A stretch of 33,331 nt of DNA from JALVIU01 sp964462295 (GTDB lineage Bacteria; Atribacterota; JALVIU01), in contig CAYWXH010000017.1 in the NCBI GenBank assembly GCA_964462295.1, positions 1 through 33,331 on the forward strand, in the 5' to 3' direction. A program made the position numbers and the translations under genes. Under the pieces are notes generated by a model. It made no database searches, was not told where the DNA came from, and worked only from the letters and a program-made list of their open reading frames with translations. Below are positions 16,117 through 24,570 of this stretch, in pieces. Each line of letters starts with the position of its first letter. The first letter of the stretch is position 1.

Positions 16117-16250
16117 ACAAGATTTTTATATAAAAAAGACTATAAATGAAAAATGAGGAGGTGATAGTAGAACCGCTAATATAAAAGGATCTTGATTTTT
16201 ATTATGTAGTTCTGCTTTAATTTGATTAAAATTGGAAAGGAGGATGTTTT
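16117..16250 (+). other. 5' leader of the BMP transporter operon, possible short ORF and hairpin
   Basis: The leader contains a 12-codon reading frame (16146-16184, reading MKNEEVIVEPLI) without its own clear ribosome-binding site. There is also a possible long-range stem, GTAGAAC (16167-16173) with GTTCTGC (16209-16215), one G-U pair, closing a 35-base loop. A purine or 2'-deoxyguanosine riboswitch was looked for because such transporters can carry one, but the conserved core was not found. The strong site AAAGGAGG just before the ATG belongs to the binding-protein gene. Confidence 0.3.
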
Positions 16251-17339
16251 ATGAAAAAGATTTTGATTTTTACACTTATATTGGTCTTTGTAGTCTCACT
16301 CTTTGGAATGGCTTATGCCAAAGATAAACCCCTCAGGGTAATACTCCTTATAAATGGTACACTTGGTGATAAGTCATTTTTTGACTCTGCCGCACGTGGT
16401 GTAAAAAGGGCAGAGAAGGAACTTGGTATAGAGGCAAAGATTGTAGAACTCGGTTATGATCCATCTACATTCAAACCGGGTTTGGAAGATGCCGCAGATT
16501 CTGATTATGATGTAGTCATCTGTGGTACATGGCAGATGCAAGAGGCCCTCCAGGAAATTGCACCAGAATATCCAGATAAGAAATTTATAATATTTGATAC
16601 CTCTGTAAATTATAAAGAGGGAGATCTTGGGAATGTATATTCTATTCTTTATAAGCAAAACGAGGGATCTTTCTTGGCAGGTGCACTTGCTGCAATGGTA
16701 ACTACATCCAAAGAACTTCCAGATACGAATGATAGTAAGCTTATAGGTTTTCTTGGTGGTATGGACATCCCTGTTATAAATGACTTTTTGGTAGGATATA
16801 TTGAAGGTGCAAGATATATAGATAAAGATATAAAGGTATTAGTTTCTTATGCAGGTAGTTTTACTGACCCTGCAAAAGGAAAGGAACTAGTCCTTGCACA
16901 ATACAGACAGGGTGCAGATATCTCCTTTAATGTAGCAGGTGAGACAGGTCTTGGTCTTTTGGATGCAGCAAAAGAGGCGAAAAAGTACGCAATAGGTGTG
17001 GATTCTGACCAGGCAATGCTTTTTGCAAAATCTGACCCAGAGAAGGCAAAGAGAACCCTTACCTCTATGCTTAAAAGGGTAGATAACTCTTTATATAGGG
17101 CACTTTATCTCCATCTTCAGGGCAAACTTCCATATGGTAAAGCAGAGGCATTAGGTCTTGCCCAACAGGCAGTAGGTCTTGCAAAGAATGATATATATAG
17201 AAAGTATGTACCAAAACCTATACAGGCCAAGCTTGCAGTACTTGAGGAAAAAATCATATCTGGAAAAATTAAGGTAGATAGTGCATTTGGAATGAGTCAA
17301 AAGGAACTTACCAAATTAAGAAACAGTGTAAAACCTTAA
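16251..17339 (+). CDS. BMP-family ABC transporter substrate-binding protein
   Basis: A 362-residue exported solute-binding protein of the BMP/PnrA (TmpC-like) family, whose characterised members bind purine or other nucleosides. The N-terminus is a signal peptide (about 1-23, cleavage likely after AYA). There is no lipobox cysteine, so it is predicted to be a soluble periplasmic protein rather than the lipoprotein common in Gram-positive relatives. Family landmarks are the start RVILLINGTLGDKSFFDSA, the middle NEGSFLAGALAAMV and the hinge-region GVDSDQ. It is the first gene of the operon, with AAAGGAGG before the ATG, and is followed by an intrinsic terminator. This fits a binding protein made in excess over the membrane components. 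Confidence 0.92.
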   Translation: MKKILIFTLILVFVVSLFGMAYAKDKPLRVILLINGTLGDKSFFDSAARGVKRAEKELGIEAKIVELGYDPSTFKPGLEDAADSDYDVVICGTWQMQEALQEIAPEYPDKKFIIFDTSVNYKEGDLGNVYSILYKQNEGSFLAGALAAMVTTSKELPDTNDSKLIGFLGGMDIPVINDFLVGYIEGARYIDKDIKVLVSYAGSFTDPAKGKELVLAQYRQGADISFNVAGETGLGLLDAAKEAKKYAIGVDSDQAMLFAKSDPEKAKRTLTSMLKRVDNSLYRALYLHLQGKLPYGKAEALGLAQQAVGLAKNDIYRKYVPKPIQAKLAVLEEKIISGKIKVDSAFGMSQKELTKLRNSVKP

Positions 17340-17356
17340 AAATAGTAATAATTTCG

Positions 17357-17386
17357 TAAGGGGCCTTTTTTGGCCCCTTATTTTTT
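17357..17386 (+). terminator. Intra-operon intrinsic terminator between binding protein and ABC ATPase genes
   Basis: TAAGGGGCC (17357-17365) pairs with GGCCCCTTA (17372-17380), loop TTTTTT, then six T residues (17381-17386). It ends directly at the AAGGAGG of the ATPase gene. Such a strong hairpin between a binding-protein gene and its membrane components usually reduces, rather than abolishes, downstream transcription. Confidence 0.9.
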
Positions 17387-17399
17387 AAGGAGGTCATCT

Positions 17400-18956
17400 A
17401 TGGTAACCCCCATACTTGAGATGAGAAATATAGTAAAGATCTATCCAAATGGTGTTATGGCTAATAAAGGGGTAAATTTTAAGGTGATGCCTGGTGAGAT
17501 TCATGCACTTTTGGGAGAAAATGGTGCAGGAAAGACCACCCTTATGAATATCCTTTTTGGGCTTCAAACACCAACCTCAGGGGAAATTTACTACAAAGGA
17601 CAGAAAGTAAAGATTGCAAGCCCTCATGATGCTATAAGATTGGGTATAGGTATGGTTCATCAGCATTTTATGCTTGTTCCTTCTCTTACTGCTGCAGAAA
17701 ACATAGTATTAGGAATGGAGCCTACAAGAGGTATCTTTTTCTCAAAAGAAGATGCATATAAGATAGTAAAAGATATAGGAGAGAAATATGGACTCGAAGT
17801 ACCACCTGATGAAAAGGTAGAAGACCTTCCCGTGGGAATAAGGCAGAGGATAGAGATTCTTAAGACCCTATTGAGGGGAGCAGAACTTTTGGTACTTGAT
17901 GAACCAACTGCTGTTCTTACCCCTCAGGAGACGGAAGAACTTTTTGATGCACTTAAAAAACTGGTAAAACAGGGAAAGACTATAATATTTATTACACATA
18001 AATTAAGAGAAGTAAAAGAGATAGGGGATAGAATTACAGTATTAAGAGATGGAAAGAATGTGGGAGAGGCATTGGTAAAGGATGTAGAGGAAGAGGATAT
18101 GTCTCGTATGATGGTAGGGAGAGAAGTAGAACTTATCATCCATAAAACCCCTTCCAACCCTGGAAATACTGTGCTTGATGTGAGAGATATAGAATATACC
18201 CCACCTGGCCATAATAAGCTCTTAAAGGGTGTATCTTTTTCTGTAAGAGAAGGTGAGATACTTGGTATTGCAGGAGTTGAGGGAAATGGGCAGAGAGAGC
18301 TTATAGAGATACTTACTGGATTACGTGAAGGTGATAGGGGAAGTGTGAAGGTAAAGGAAAAAGAGTTATTTGGTGCAAGACCGAGAGATATAAGACTTTC
18401 TTCTGTGTCTCACATACCCGAAGATAGGATGGTAAGAGGGGTAGCGGCCCTTGCAAGTATCGAGGAAAACCTTGTAGTTGATAGATACTTTTTGCCACCA
18501 TTTGCAAAGGGAGTCCTTTCAATAGATGTAAAAAAGATCCATGAAAATGGGGAGAAGTTGGTTAGAGAATTTAATATAAAGGCAAAAGATGCAAAGGTAC
18601 CTGTGGAGATGTTATCAGGGGGAAACATACAAAAAGTTGTTGTAGCAAGGGAATTTTCTTCAAATGCAAAATTGATAATTGCCAATCAACCTACCCGTGG
18701 AATAGATGTAGGTGCTACTGAATTTATAAGAAATAGACTAATAGAAGAGAGAGACAGAGGAGCTGCTGTGCTTTTAGTCTCTGCAGACCTTGCTGAGGTA
18801 ATGCAACTTTCTGATAGGTTAATAGTAATGTATGAAGGAGAGATAGTAGGTTACTTTGATACCTTAGAGGGATTAACGGAACAGGAGCTCGGAAGGTATA
18901 TGTTAGGGATTAAGAAGGATTCACCGGAGAGAATTAAGGAGGCAGTAGTATTATGA
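17400..18956 (+). CDS. ABC transporter ATP-binding protein, nucleoside/sugar type (two fused ATPase domains)
   Basis: A 518-residue protein with two tandem ABC domains, as in RbsA/MglA and the nucleoside importers YufO/NupA. Domain 1 has Walker A GENGAGKTT, a degenerate signature LPVGIRQRIEI and Walker B LLVLDEPTAVLTP. Domain 2 has a degenerate Walker A (GVEGNGQREL), the signature LSGGNIQKVVVAREF and LIIANQPTRGIDVGA. It powers uptake through the two permeases that follow. The frame extends upstream to 17370, but that start lies inside the terminator stem. ATG 17400 has AAGGAGG (17387-17393) at the right distance. It overlaps the next gene by four bases (ATGA). Confidence 0.95.
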   Translation: MVTPILEMRNIVKIYPNGVMANKGVNFKVMPGEIHALLGENGAGKTTLMNILFGLQTPTSGEIYYKGQKVKIASPHDAIRLGIGMVHQHFMLVPSLTAAENIVLGMEPTRGIFFSKEDAYKIVKDIGEKYGLEVPPDEKVEDLPVGIRQRIEILKTLLRGAELLVLDEPTAVLTPQETEELFDALKKLVKQGKTIIFITHKLREVKEIGDRITVLRDGKNVGEALVKDVEEEDMSRMMVGREVELIIHKTPSNPGNTVLDVRDIEYTPPGHNKLLKGVSFSVREGEILGIAGVEGNGQRELIEILTGLREGDRGSVKVKEKELFGARPRDIRLSSVSHIPEDRMVRGVAALASIEENLVVDRYFLPPFAKGVLSIDVKKIHENGEKLVREFNIKAKDAKVPVEMLSGGNIQKVVVAREFSSNAKLIIANQPTRGIDVGATEFIRNRLIEERDRGAAVLLVSADLAEVMQLSDRLIVMYEGEIVGYFDTLEGLTEQELGRYMLGIKKDSPERIKEAVVL

Positions 18957-20017
18957 AAAAAACAGCTTCTTTTGAATTTGTAAGAATAATAGTTGCTATC
19001 TTGATTTCTCTTATCCTGGGTTTTTTGCTTACACTTATATTAAGCAAAGACCCTATACATGCATATAAATATTTTTTATTTGGTCCACTTTCAAAAACAA
19101 GAAGAATTATAGAATTTATAAATAACTCTGTTCCCCTTATATTTACAGGCCTTGCCGTATCTATAGTCTTTAAGGCAGAACAGTTCAATATAGGTGCAGA
19201 GGGACAATTATTTATAGGGGCAGTTGCTGGAACAGCTGTAGCTATTCTTTTTCCCCACATTCAGGTTCTCCACCTTATAATTGTTTTTATAGTTGCAATG
19301 CTTGCAGGTATGGCATGGGCTGCAGTGCCTGGTATCTTGAAATCGAAGCTAAATGCGAGTGAACTTGTATCCTCCCTTATGATGAATTATGTAGCCTTTT
19401 ATATGGGCCTTTATTTTGTTAACTACTATCTTAGAGATAAAAATGCAGGTTTTTTAGTATCATATAAATTTCCAAAAAGTGCATGGTTGCCGTATCTATA
19501 TAGAAGATACCATCTCCATTATGGAATAATTATTGCAATTGTCTTTGTCATAATAGTGTGGTATTTACTTTATAGAACCAAGATAGGTTATGAGATAAGG
19601 ATGATAGGATATAATCTGAAGTTTGCCGAAGCAGGTGGTATAGATGTACCGAAGACTATCTTCTCTGCACAGGTATTAAGTGGTGCTGTTGCAGGTATTG
19701 CAGGGGCGATAGAAGTAACAGGGCTTTATCATAGATTTTTGTGGCAAAACCTCCCAGGATACGGCTTTGATGGGATAATTGTTGCCTTACTTGCCCGTAA
19801 TAATCCCCTTGGCGTTCCTTTTGCAGCCCTGTTTTTGGGTTATCTAAGGACAGGTGCAAGAATTATGGAAAGGCAATCAGACATGTCAGCTGAGATGGTA
19901 ACTGTACTTCAGGCACTTGTTATACTTTTAGTTACTGCCCAAGCCTTCCTTGCTACTTGGAAGCAAAAGATGATTGAACGGGCATCAAGAAAAGAGGAGG
20001 AAGAGAAAAATGCATGA
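18953..20017 (+). CDS. ABC transporter permease, nucleoside/branched-chain type (subunit 1)
   Basis: A 354-residue integral membrane protein with about eight to ten hydrophobic helices, of the BPD_transp_2 family (YufP/NupB-like). Landmarks are GAEGQLFIGAVAG (about 80-92), LNASELVSSLMMNY and the loop YNLKFAEAGGID before ITVALLARNNPLG-like sequence near the C-terminus. It forms the membrane pore with the next protein. The ATG overlaps the ATPase stop and is preceded by AAGGAGG at 18936-18942. The C-terminal tail is highly charged (RASRKEEEEKNA) and overlaps the next gene by eight bases. Confidence 0.93.
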   Translation: MKKTASFEFVRIIVAILISLILGFLLTLILSKDPIHAYKYFLFGPLSKTRRIIEFINNSVPLIFTGLAVSIVFKAEQFNIGAEGQLFIGAVAGTAVAILFPHIQVLHLIIVFIVAMLAGMAWAAVPGILKSKLNASELVSSLMMNYVAFYMGLYFVNYYLRDKNAGFLVSYKFPKSAWLPYLYRRYHLHYGIIIAIVFVIIVWYLLYRTKIGYEIRMIGYNLKFAEAGGIDVPKTIFSAQVLSGAVAGIAGAIEVTGLYHRFLWQNLPGYGFDGIIVALLARNNPLGVPFAALFLGYLRTGARIMERQSDMSAEMVTVLQALVILLVTAQAFLATWKQKMIERASRKEEEEKNA

Positions 20018-20942
20018 TGTACTTAAGGGGATACTCACACCTGCTTTTGTCTATTCAATTATAAGGGTTACTACCCCTATCCTATTTGCAGCACTTGGTG
20101 CACTTATCACAGACCTTGCTGGTGTAATAAACATTGCACTTGAGGGTATAATGCTTACAGCTGCGTTCTTTGGAGTGCTTATAAGTGCATTTACTCAAAA
20201 TATGTGGTTAGGTCTTTTGGCAGGGGTTATAAGTGGTATAGTAATAGCCCTTCTTTTGGGTTACTTTTCTCTTAATCTAAAGACAGACCTCATACTTGCA
20301 GGTATCGCTATAAACCTATTGGCATCTGGTGGAACAATCTTTTTGCTTTACATATTTGCAGGGGATAAGGGTACATCAAGTTCTCTAAAGAGTCTTGTCC
20401 TACCGAATATAGATATTCCTGTTTTAAAAGATATCCCTATTTTGGGCCCTATGTTTAGTGGACACCATATACTTACATATATTGCCTTAATCTCTGTTGT
20501 AGTTGTACATTATTTCTTGTATCATACTCCAATGGGGTTAAGATTGAGGGCGGTTGGTGAAAATCCTGATGCTGCAGACTCTGTGGGTATTTCTGTTACG
20601 AAAATTAAATATATAGCACTTATGTTGAGTGGATTTTTTGCAGGCCTTGGTGGTGTACATCTCTCTATGGGGTATGTTTCATGGTTTGCCAGGGATATGA
20701 CATCAGGGAGAGGGTTTATTGCACTTGCCGCAGAAACATTAGGGGGTAGAACAGCTATTGGCACAGCCCTGGGTTCTTTGGTGTTTGGTGCGGCAGATGC
20801 ACTTTCTTATTCTCTTCAGGCATTTAGGATTCCTTCTGAGTTTGCCCAAAGTTTTCCATTTATCATAACAATACTTGCATTGGGGTTTTATGCCCAACGT
20901 CAAATGGCAAGAATTAAAAAGAGAAGGGTAATGAATAAATGA
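20010..20942 (+). CDS. ABC transporter permease, nucleoside/branched-chain type (subunit 2)
   Basis: A 310-residue membrane protein of the same permease family (YufQ/NupC-like), with the motif NIALEGIMLTAAFFGV near the N-terminus, LRAVGENPDAADSVGI around 177-192 and GGRTAIGTALGSLVFG towards the C-terminus. The frame is open from 19974, but ATG 20010 is chosen because GAGGAGG (19994-20000) precedes it and the extra twelve residues are highly charged and overlap the previous gene. It partners with the preceding permease. It overlaps the next gene by four bases (ATGA). Confidence 0.93.
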   Translation: MHDVLKGILTPAFVYSIIRVTTPILFAALGALITDLAGVINIALEGIMLTAAFFGVLISAFTQNMWLGLLAGVISGIVIALLLGYFSLNLKTDLILAGIAINLLASGGTIFLLYIFAGDKGTSSSLKSLVLPNIDIPVLKDIPILGPMFSGHHILTYIALISVVVVHYFLYHTPMGLRLRAVGENPDAADSVGISVTKIKYIALMLSGFFAGLGGVHLSMGYVSWFARDMTSGRGFIALAAETLGGRTAIGTALGSLVFGAADALSYSLQAFRIPSEFAQSFPFIITILALGFYAQRQMARIKKRRVMNK

Positions 20943-21688
20943 AGGTAGTTAGTGTACGAGACCTCTCTCTTATTGATATAGGGAATAAATACATAGTAAT
21001 TTCTGTGGATTCCTTTGGGGGAATTGGACCAAAAGAGCATGATGTTGTCAGATTTCCCCCAGAGGAATGGGCTATTGCCTTACTCAGAGTTCCCCTTATG
21101 GAGGTTATCGCCACAGGTGCAAGACCTATATTGGTAATAGATGCACTTGGTGTAGAGTACGAACCTACGGGAAAGATGGTAATAGATGCACTAAAGAGAG
21201 AGCTTGCTCGCATTGGCTATCCAGATATGCCGATGAATGGTAGCACAGAAGACAATATCCCAGTAAGCTCTTCGGCCGCAGGGATAGTAGTCCTTGGTGA
21301 AGTAGAAAAGGAGAGGTTTTACCCAGGAAGTTCTCATATTGGTGATAATCTGTTTGTAGTCGGTATCCCCAAATCAGGGCCAAATGAAGAGGTTGATTTA
21401 AAAAATGACCCTGAAATTCCTGATATTTTGGACCTAATGAAATTTAGAGAAATGGAAGGGGTACATGACATCCTTCCTGTGGGATCACATGGCATCTTAT
21501 ACGAAGCTCAGGAATTAGCAAAAAGTGCGCATCTCAAACTATTCTTATCTCCCGATGTTTCTGTAGATATAAAAAAGAGTGCAGGTCCTTCCACATGTTT
21601 TCTTATATCTACATCTCTTGAGATTGAGAAGATAAAAAAAGTAACTGGCGCCCCTATCAATAAGATAGGGGAACTTTTGGGAGGTTAA
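20939..21688 (+). CDS. AIR synthase-related protein (PurM-like), possible alpha-ribazole kinase CblS
   Basis: A 249-residue protein resembling the ATP-binding half of AIR synthase/ThiL/SelD/HypE enzymes. Marker segments are SVDSFGGIGPKEHD (22-35), a run PLMEVIATGARP (52-63), GSTEDNIPVSSSAAG (101-115) and SAGPSTC (214-220). The combination is close to the group of PurM-like proteins in Firmicutes that includes the alpha-ribazole kinase CblS of cobalamin salvage. It is not a full-length PurM. It starts in the four-base overlap with the permease, so it is made together with a nucleoside-type importer. Phosphorylation of the imported nucleoside-like compound is a natural role. Family-level call good; alpha-ribazole specificity is inference. 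Confidence 0.72.
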   Translation: MKVVSVRDLSLIDIGNKYIVISVDSFGGIGPKEHDVVRFPPEEWAIALLRVPLMEVIATGARPILVIDALGVEYEPTGKMVIDALKRELARIGYPDMPMNGSTEDNIPVSSSAAGIVVLGEVEKERFYPGSSHIGDNLFVVGIPKSGPNEEVDLKNDPEIPDILDLMKFREMEGVHDILPVGSHGILYEAQELAKSAHLKLFLSPDVSVDIKKSAGPSTCFLISTSLEIEKIKKVTGAPINKIGELLGG

Positions 21689-21690
21689 AT

Positions 21691-22566
21691 ATGGAGATAG
21701 AGATATCACAAGAGCTTTATGAAAAACTTCTGAAATTTCAAGAACAGGAAATTACAGAACATATAGTATATAGAGAACTTTCGAAAAAGGCACAAGGTAA
21801 AAATAGGGAGGTTTTGGCCCGAATTTCAAAAGATGAAAAAAGACACTACGAAGAGTGGAGAAAATATACAAAAAGGGAAGTAGAGCCCAATAAATTTAAG
21901 GTTTTTCTTTATCTTATGACCGCAAAAATTTTTGGCATAACTTTTGCAATAAAGATGATGGAAAATATGGAGAAAGGGGCAGAAGAATCATATAGTCTTA
22001 TAGTTAATGAGATAGAGCCTGCAGATTCTATATTAAAAGATGAAGTAGAACATGAGAGGCTCCTAATAGATATGATAGACGAGGAGCGTATAAATTATAT
22101 TGGCTCTATGGTTTTAGGTCTAAATGATGCACTGGTTGAGCTTACAGGTGCTTTATCAGGTCTTACCTTTGCATTACAAAATACGAACACGATAGGAATT
22201 GCAGGACTTATCACAGGGATCGCAGCATCTTTGTCCATGGCTGCATCTGAGTATTTATCTCAAAAGTCAGAAGGGGGAAGAACAAGCCCCCTAAAGGCCT
22301 CTGTCTATACAGGAATCGCATATATTTTTACAGTACTCTTTCTCGTATTTCCTTATTTTGTTTTTTCTTACTATATGATAGCTTTGGCATTTACCCTTAT
22401 TGATGCTGTCATAGTTATCTTTCTTTTTTCCTTCTTTGTTTCAGTTGTAAAAGATATGAGGTTTAAAAGTATTTTTTTCGAGATGTTTTTTATAAGCTTT
22501 GGGGTTGCCTTTTTATCCTTTGTCATAGGTATTATAGTGAGGAATGTGTTTCACATCGAAATATAA
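21691..22566 (+). CDS. Erythrin-VIT1 fusion: rubrerythrin-like domain plus VIT1/CCC1 iron(II)/manganese transporter (MbfA-like)
   Basis: A 291-residue fusion. Residues about 5-130 form a ferritin-like four-helix domain with carboxylate/histidine pairs (E20/E23, E49-x2-H52, E99, E118-x2-H121) suited to a di-iron site. Residues about 137-291 are a five-helix VIT1/CCC1 transporter with the ion-path motif GLNDALVELTG (D146, E150) and LSMAASEY (M183, E187). Known relatives such as MbfA export iron and protect against peroxide. It starts two bases after the AIR-synthase-like gene with GGGAGG upstream, and is the last gene of the BMP transporter operon. No functional link to that transporter is evident. 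Confidence 0.9.
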   Translation: MEIEISQELYEKLLKFQEQEITEHIVYRELSKKAQGKNREVLARISKDEKRHYEEWRKYTKREVEPNKFKVFLYLMTAKIFGITFAIKMMENMEKGAEESYSLIVNEIEPADSILKDEVEHERLLIDMIDEERINYIGSMVLGLNDALVELTGALSGLTFALQNTNTIGIAGLITGIAASLSMAASEYLSQKSEGGRTSPLKASVYTGIAYIFTVLFLVFPYFVFSYYMIALAFTLIDAVIVIFLFSFFVSVVKDMRFKSIFFEMFFISFGVAFLSFVIGIIVRNVFHIEI

Positions 22567-22582
22567 AATATAGTTTTATTTT

Positions 22583-22612
22583 TTGACATAATTTTTGGTA
22601 ATGTGCTATAAT
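22583..22612 (+). promoter_or_regulatory. Promoter of the hybrid kinase gene, possibly of the V-ATPase operon too
   Basis: TTGACA (22583-22588) and TATAAT (22607-22612), spacing 18, with TGC directly upstream of the -10 (extended). Start near 22619. No other strong promoter was seen between here and the first V-ATPase gene, apart from what may lie within the kinase coding sequence. Confidence 0.82.
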
Positions 22613-22648
22613 ACTTAATGATAAAAAAATAAAGAGGCGTACGAAAGC

Positions 22649-24553
22649 ATGAAAAACTATGAAGAGATTGTATCTGCAATAGATCATCTTGGAATAGGCT
22701 ATGCGATATTTCAGGATTTTAAAGGAAAAAGAGGGGTCTTTAGGGCAATTAATAATGCCCTTGCCCAAAAACTTGGATATTCCCCTGATGAAATCATAGA
22801 CAAAAAATCCTTTGTAGAAGTTTTAGCCCCTGAGAGTCTAGAACTTGTAAAGACTCGATATGAAGCCCGCATAAAAGGAGATATTGTTCCCTCTCATTAT
22901 GAATTTTCTGCCCTTAATAAAAACAAAGAGAAAATAATATTTGAGGCATATATACAGCGTATAATTTATGAAGGAAGCCCTGCTACAATGGGGTTTTATA
23001 TAGATATTACCCAGAAAAAGATCCTTGAAGAGGAGATGCGGGCTAACCTAGAAACTCAAAAAGAGCTCATTACCGCACTAAATTATGCACCTGAAGCTGT
23101 TGTAATTACAGATCTGAAAGGTATAATACGTTATATAAATCCTGCTTTTACATCTATTACAGGATATGCTTTCGGAGAGGTAATTGGGAAAAAGACATCG
23201 ATTTTGAAAAGTGAGGAATACCCCACTGAATTCTATAGAAAAATAGGGACTACAATAGCATCTGGAGAGAAATGGGAAGGAAAACTTTCAATTAAAAGAA
23301 AAAACGGCACTTTATTTAAAAGTTCCCTTGTTATTGCCCCTGTATTTAATGAGAAGGGAAGAATTACCTCTTATATAGGGATAATGAGAGATATTACAAA
23401 AGAAGAGAAATTTATTGAGCAGATGTTTCATGCTCAAAAAATGGATGCTGTAGGATTATTGGCAAGTGGGATAGCACATGATTTTAATAATATTTTAGGA
23501 GGGATTCTTGGATATATAGAGCTTTTAGGAATTAGATATAAAGATGATGAATATACGCAGAAGATATTGTCTTCTATTGAAAAGGCAGGAGATAGGGCAA
23601 AGAAATTAATAGATAAGTTACTCTTTTTTTCTCGTAAAAATATAAAAGAAAAAGAATCTTTAGATATAAATTTACATGTGAGGAATGTAATAGATATCTT
23701 GTCAAGAACTATGCCTAAAAATGTAAAGATAGAGCTTGACCTTGATGAAAATACCCCTTTATTTATAAAAGGAGATGCTACCCAGATAGAACAGGTAATA
23801 ATGAATGTATGTATAAATGCCTTTCAAGCTATGGAAGATAAAGGTGGAGAGCTTACTATTAAAACAAGTCGATTTTTCCCTGATGGTGAATTTTTGGCAT
23901 CCCACTATGGCTTTAAAGAGAGGGAATATGTATTGTTGTCTATATCTGATACAGGTTGTGGAATAGATGAGGAAACAAAAAAGAAGATCTTTGATCCATT
24001 TTTCTCCACCAAAAAACATGGTACAGGTTTAGGCTTATCTACTACATATGCCATAGTGGAAGGCCTTGAAGGAAAAATTGTAGTATATAGTGAAAAGGGA
24101 GAGGGCACTACTTTTAACATATATTTACCAAGTGAGAGATATATCACAAAAGAAGAAAATAAAAACCCTGTAGAAATAAAAAGGGGAAAAGGGACTATCC
24201 TTGTAATAGATGATGAAAAAATAATAAGAGAGATGCTTAAAGATGTCTTAGAGACACTTGGGTATAAACCCATATTTGCAAAAGATGGTAAGGATGGGAT
24301 AGAAAAATTTGGAGAATTTTCCGAGGAAATAGACCTTGTTATGATAGATATGAATATGCCAGAGTGTAATGGAAGAACAGTACTTGAAAAGATTAGAGGA
24401 AAAAGGCCAGATATAAAGGCCATACTTATATCTGGGTTTGGACTAAATGGTATGTTAAAAGAGATAACTCAAGAGGGATTTACCGAATTTTTACATAAAC
24501 CTTTTACATTAGGAGAACTTTCTGAGGTTTTAGATAAGCTTTTAAATTATTAG
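22649..24553 (+). CDS. Soluble hybrid sensor kinase (PAS-PAS-HisKA-HATPase-receiver)
   Basis: A 634-residue cytoplasmic kinase without membrane segments. PAS 1 spans about 1-125 and PAS 2 about 138-252 (ITDLKGIIRYINPAFTSITG). HisKA carries H277 in ASGIAHDFNNIL. HATPase_c has N390, SDTGCG (433-438) and GTGLGLS (458-464). A receiver at about 515-632 carries D521/D522, phospho-acceptor D567 in MIDMNMP, S595 and K617. The AHDFNNIL form of the H-box is typical of PAS hybrid kinases. Signals are likely cytosolic (redox, energy or a small ligand). There is no phosphotransfer or output domain, so a downstream partner is missing. The start has AAAGAGG at 22631-22637, 11 bases away. The V-ATPase operon begins 17 bases after its stop. 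Confidence 0.94.
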   Translation: MKNYEEIVSAIDHLGIGYAIFQDFKGKRGVFRAINNALAQKLGYSPDEIIDKKSFVEVLAPESLELVKTRYEARIKGDIVPSHYEFSALNKNKEKIIFEAYIQRIIYEGSPATMGFYIDITQKKILEEEMRANLETQKELITALNYAPEAVVITDLKGIIRYINPAFTSITGYAFGEVIGKKTSILKSEEYPTEFYRKIGTTIASGEKWEGKLSIKRKNGTLFKSSLVIAPVFNEKGRITSYIGIMRDITKEEKFIEQMFHAQKMDAVGLLASGIAHDFNNILGGILGYIELLGIRYKDDEYTQKILSSIEKAGDRAKKLIDKLLFFSRKNIKEKESLDINLHVRNVIDILSRTMPKNVKIELDLDENTPLFIKGDATQIEQVIMNVCINAFQAMEDKGGELTIKTSRFFPDGEFLASHYGFKEREYVLLSISDTGCGIDEETKKKIFDPFFSTKKHGTGLGLSTTYAIVEGLEGKIVVYSEKGEGTTFNIYLPSERYITKEENKNPVEIKRGKGTILVIDDEKIIREMLKDVLETLGYKPIFAKDGKDGIEKFGEFSEEIDLVMIDMNMPECNGRTVLEKIRGKRPDIKAILISGFGLNGMLKEITQEGFTEFLHKPFTLGELSEVLDKLLNY

Positions 24554-24570
24554 TAGAAGGGGTGATTTCA

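Noticed and set aside
16117..16250. Purine or 2'-deoxyguanosine riboswitch ahead of the BMP operon
   Set aside because: The conserved junction sequences and the paired loop-loop elements of that class are not present.
17370..17399. Upstream start for the ABC ATPase
   Set aside because: The codons lie inside the terminator loop, stem and T run; AAGGAGG points to ATG 17400.
19974..20009. Upstream start for the second permease
   Set aside because: The extra residues are highly charged and overlap the preceding permease; GAGGAGG at 19994-20000 points to ATG 20010.
23905..24423. 172-codon minus-strand open frame within the hybrid kinase gene
   Set aside because: It is antisense to intact HATPase and receiver domains, is low-complexity and has no start signal.
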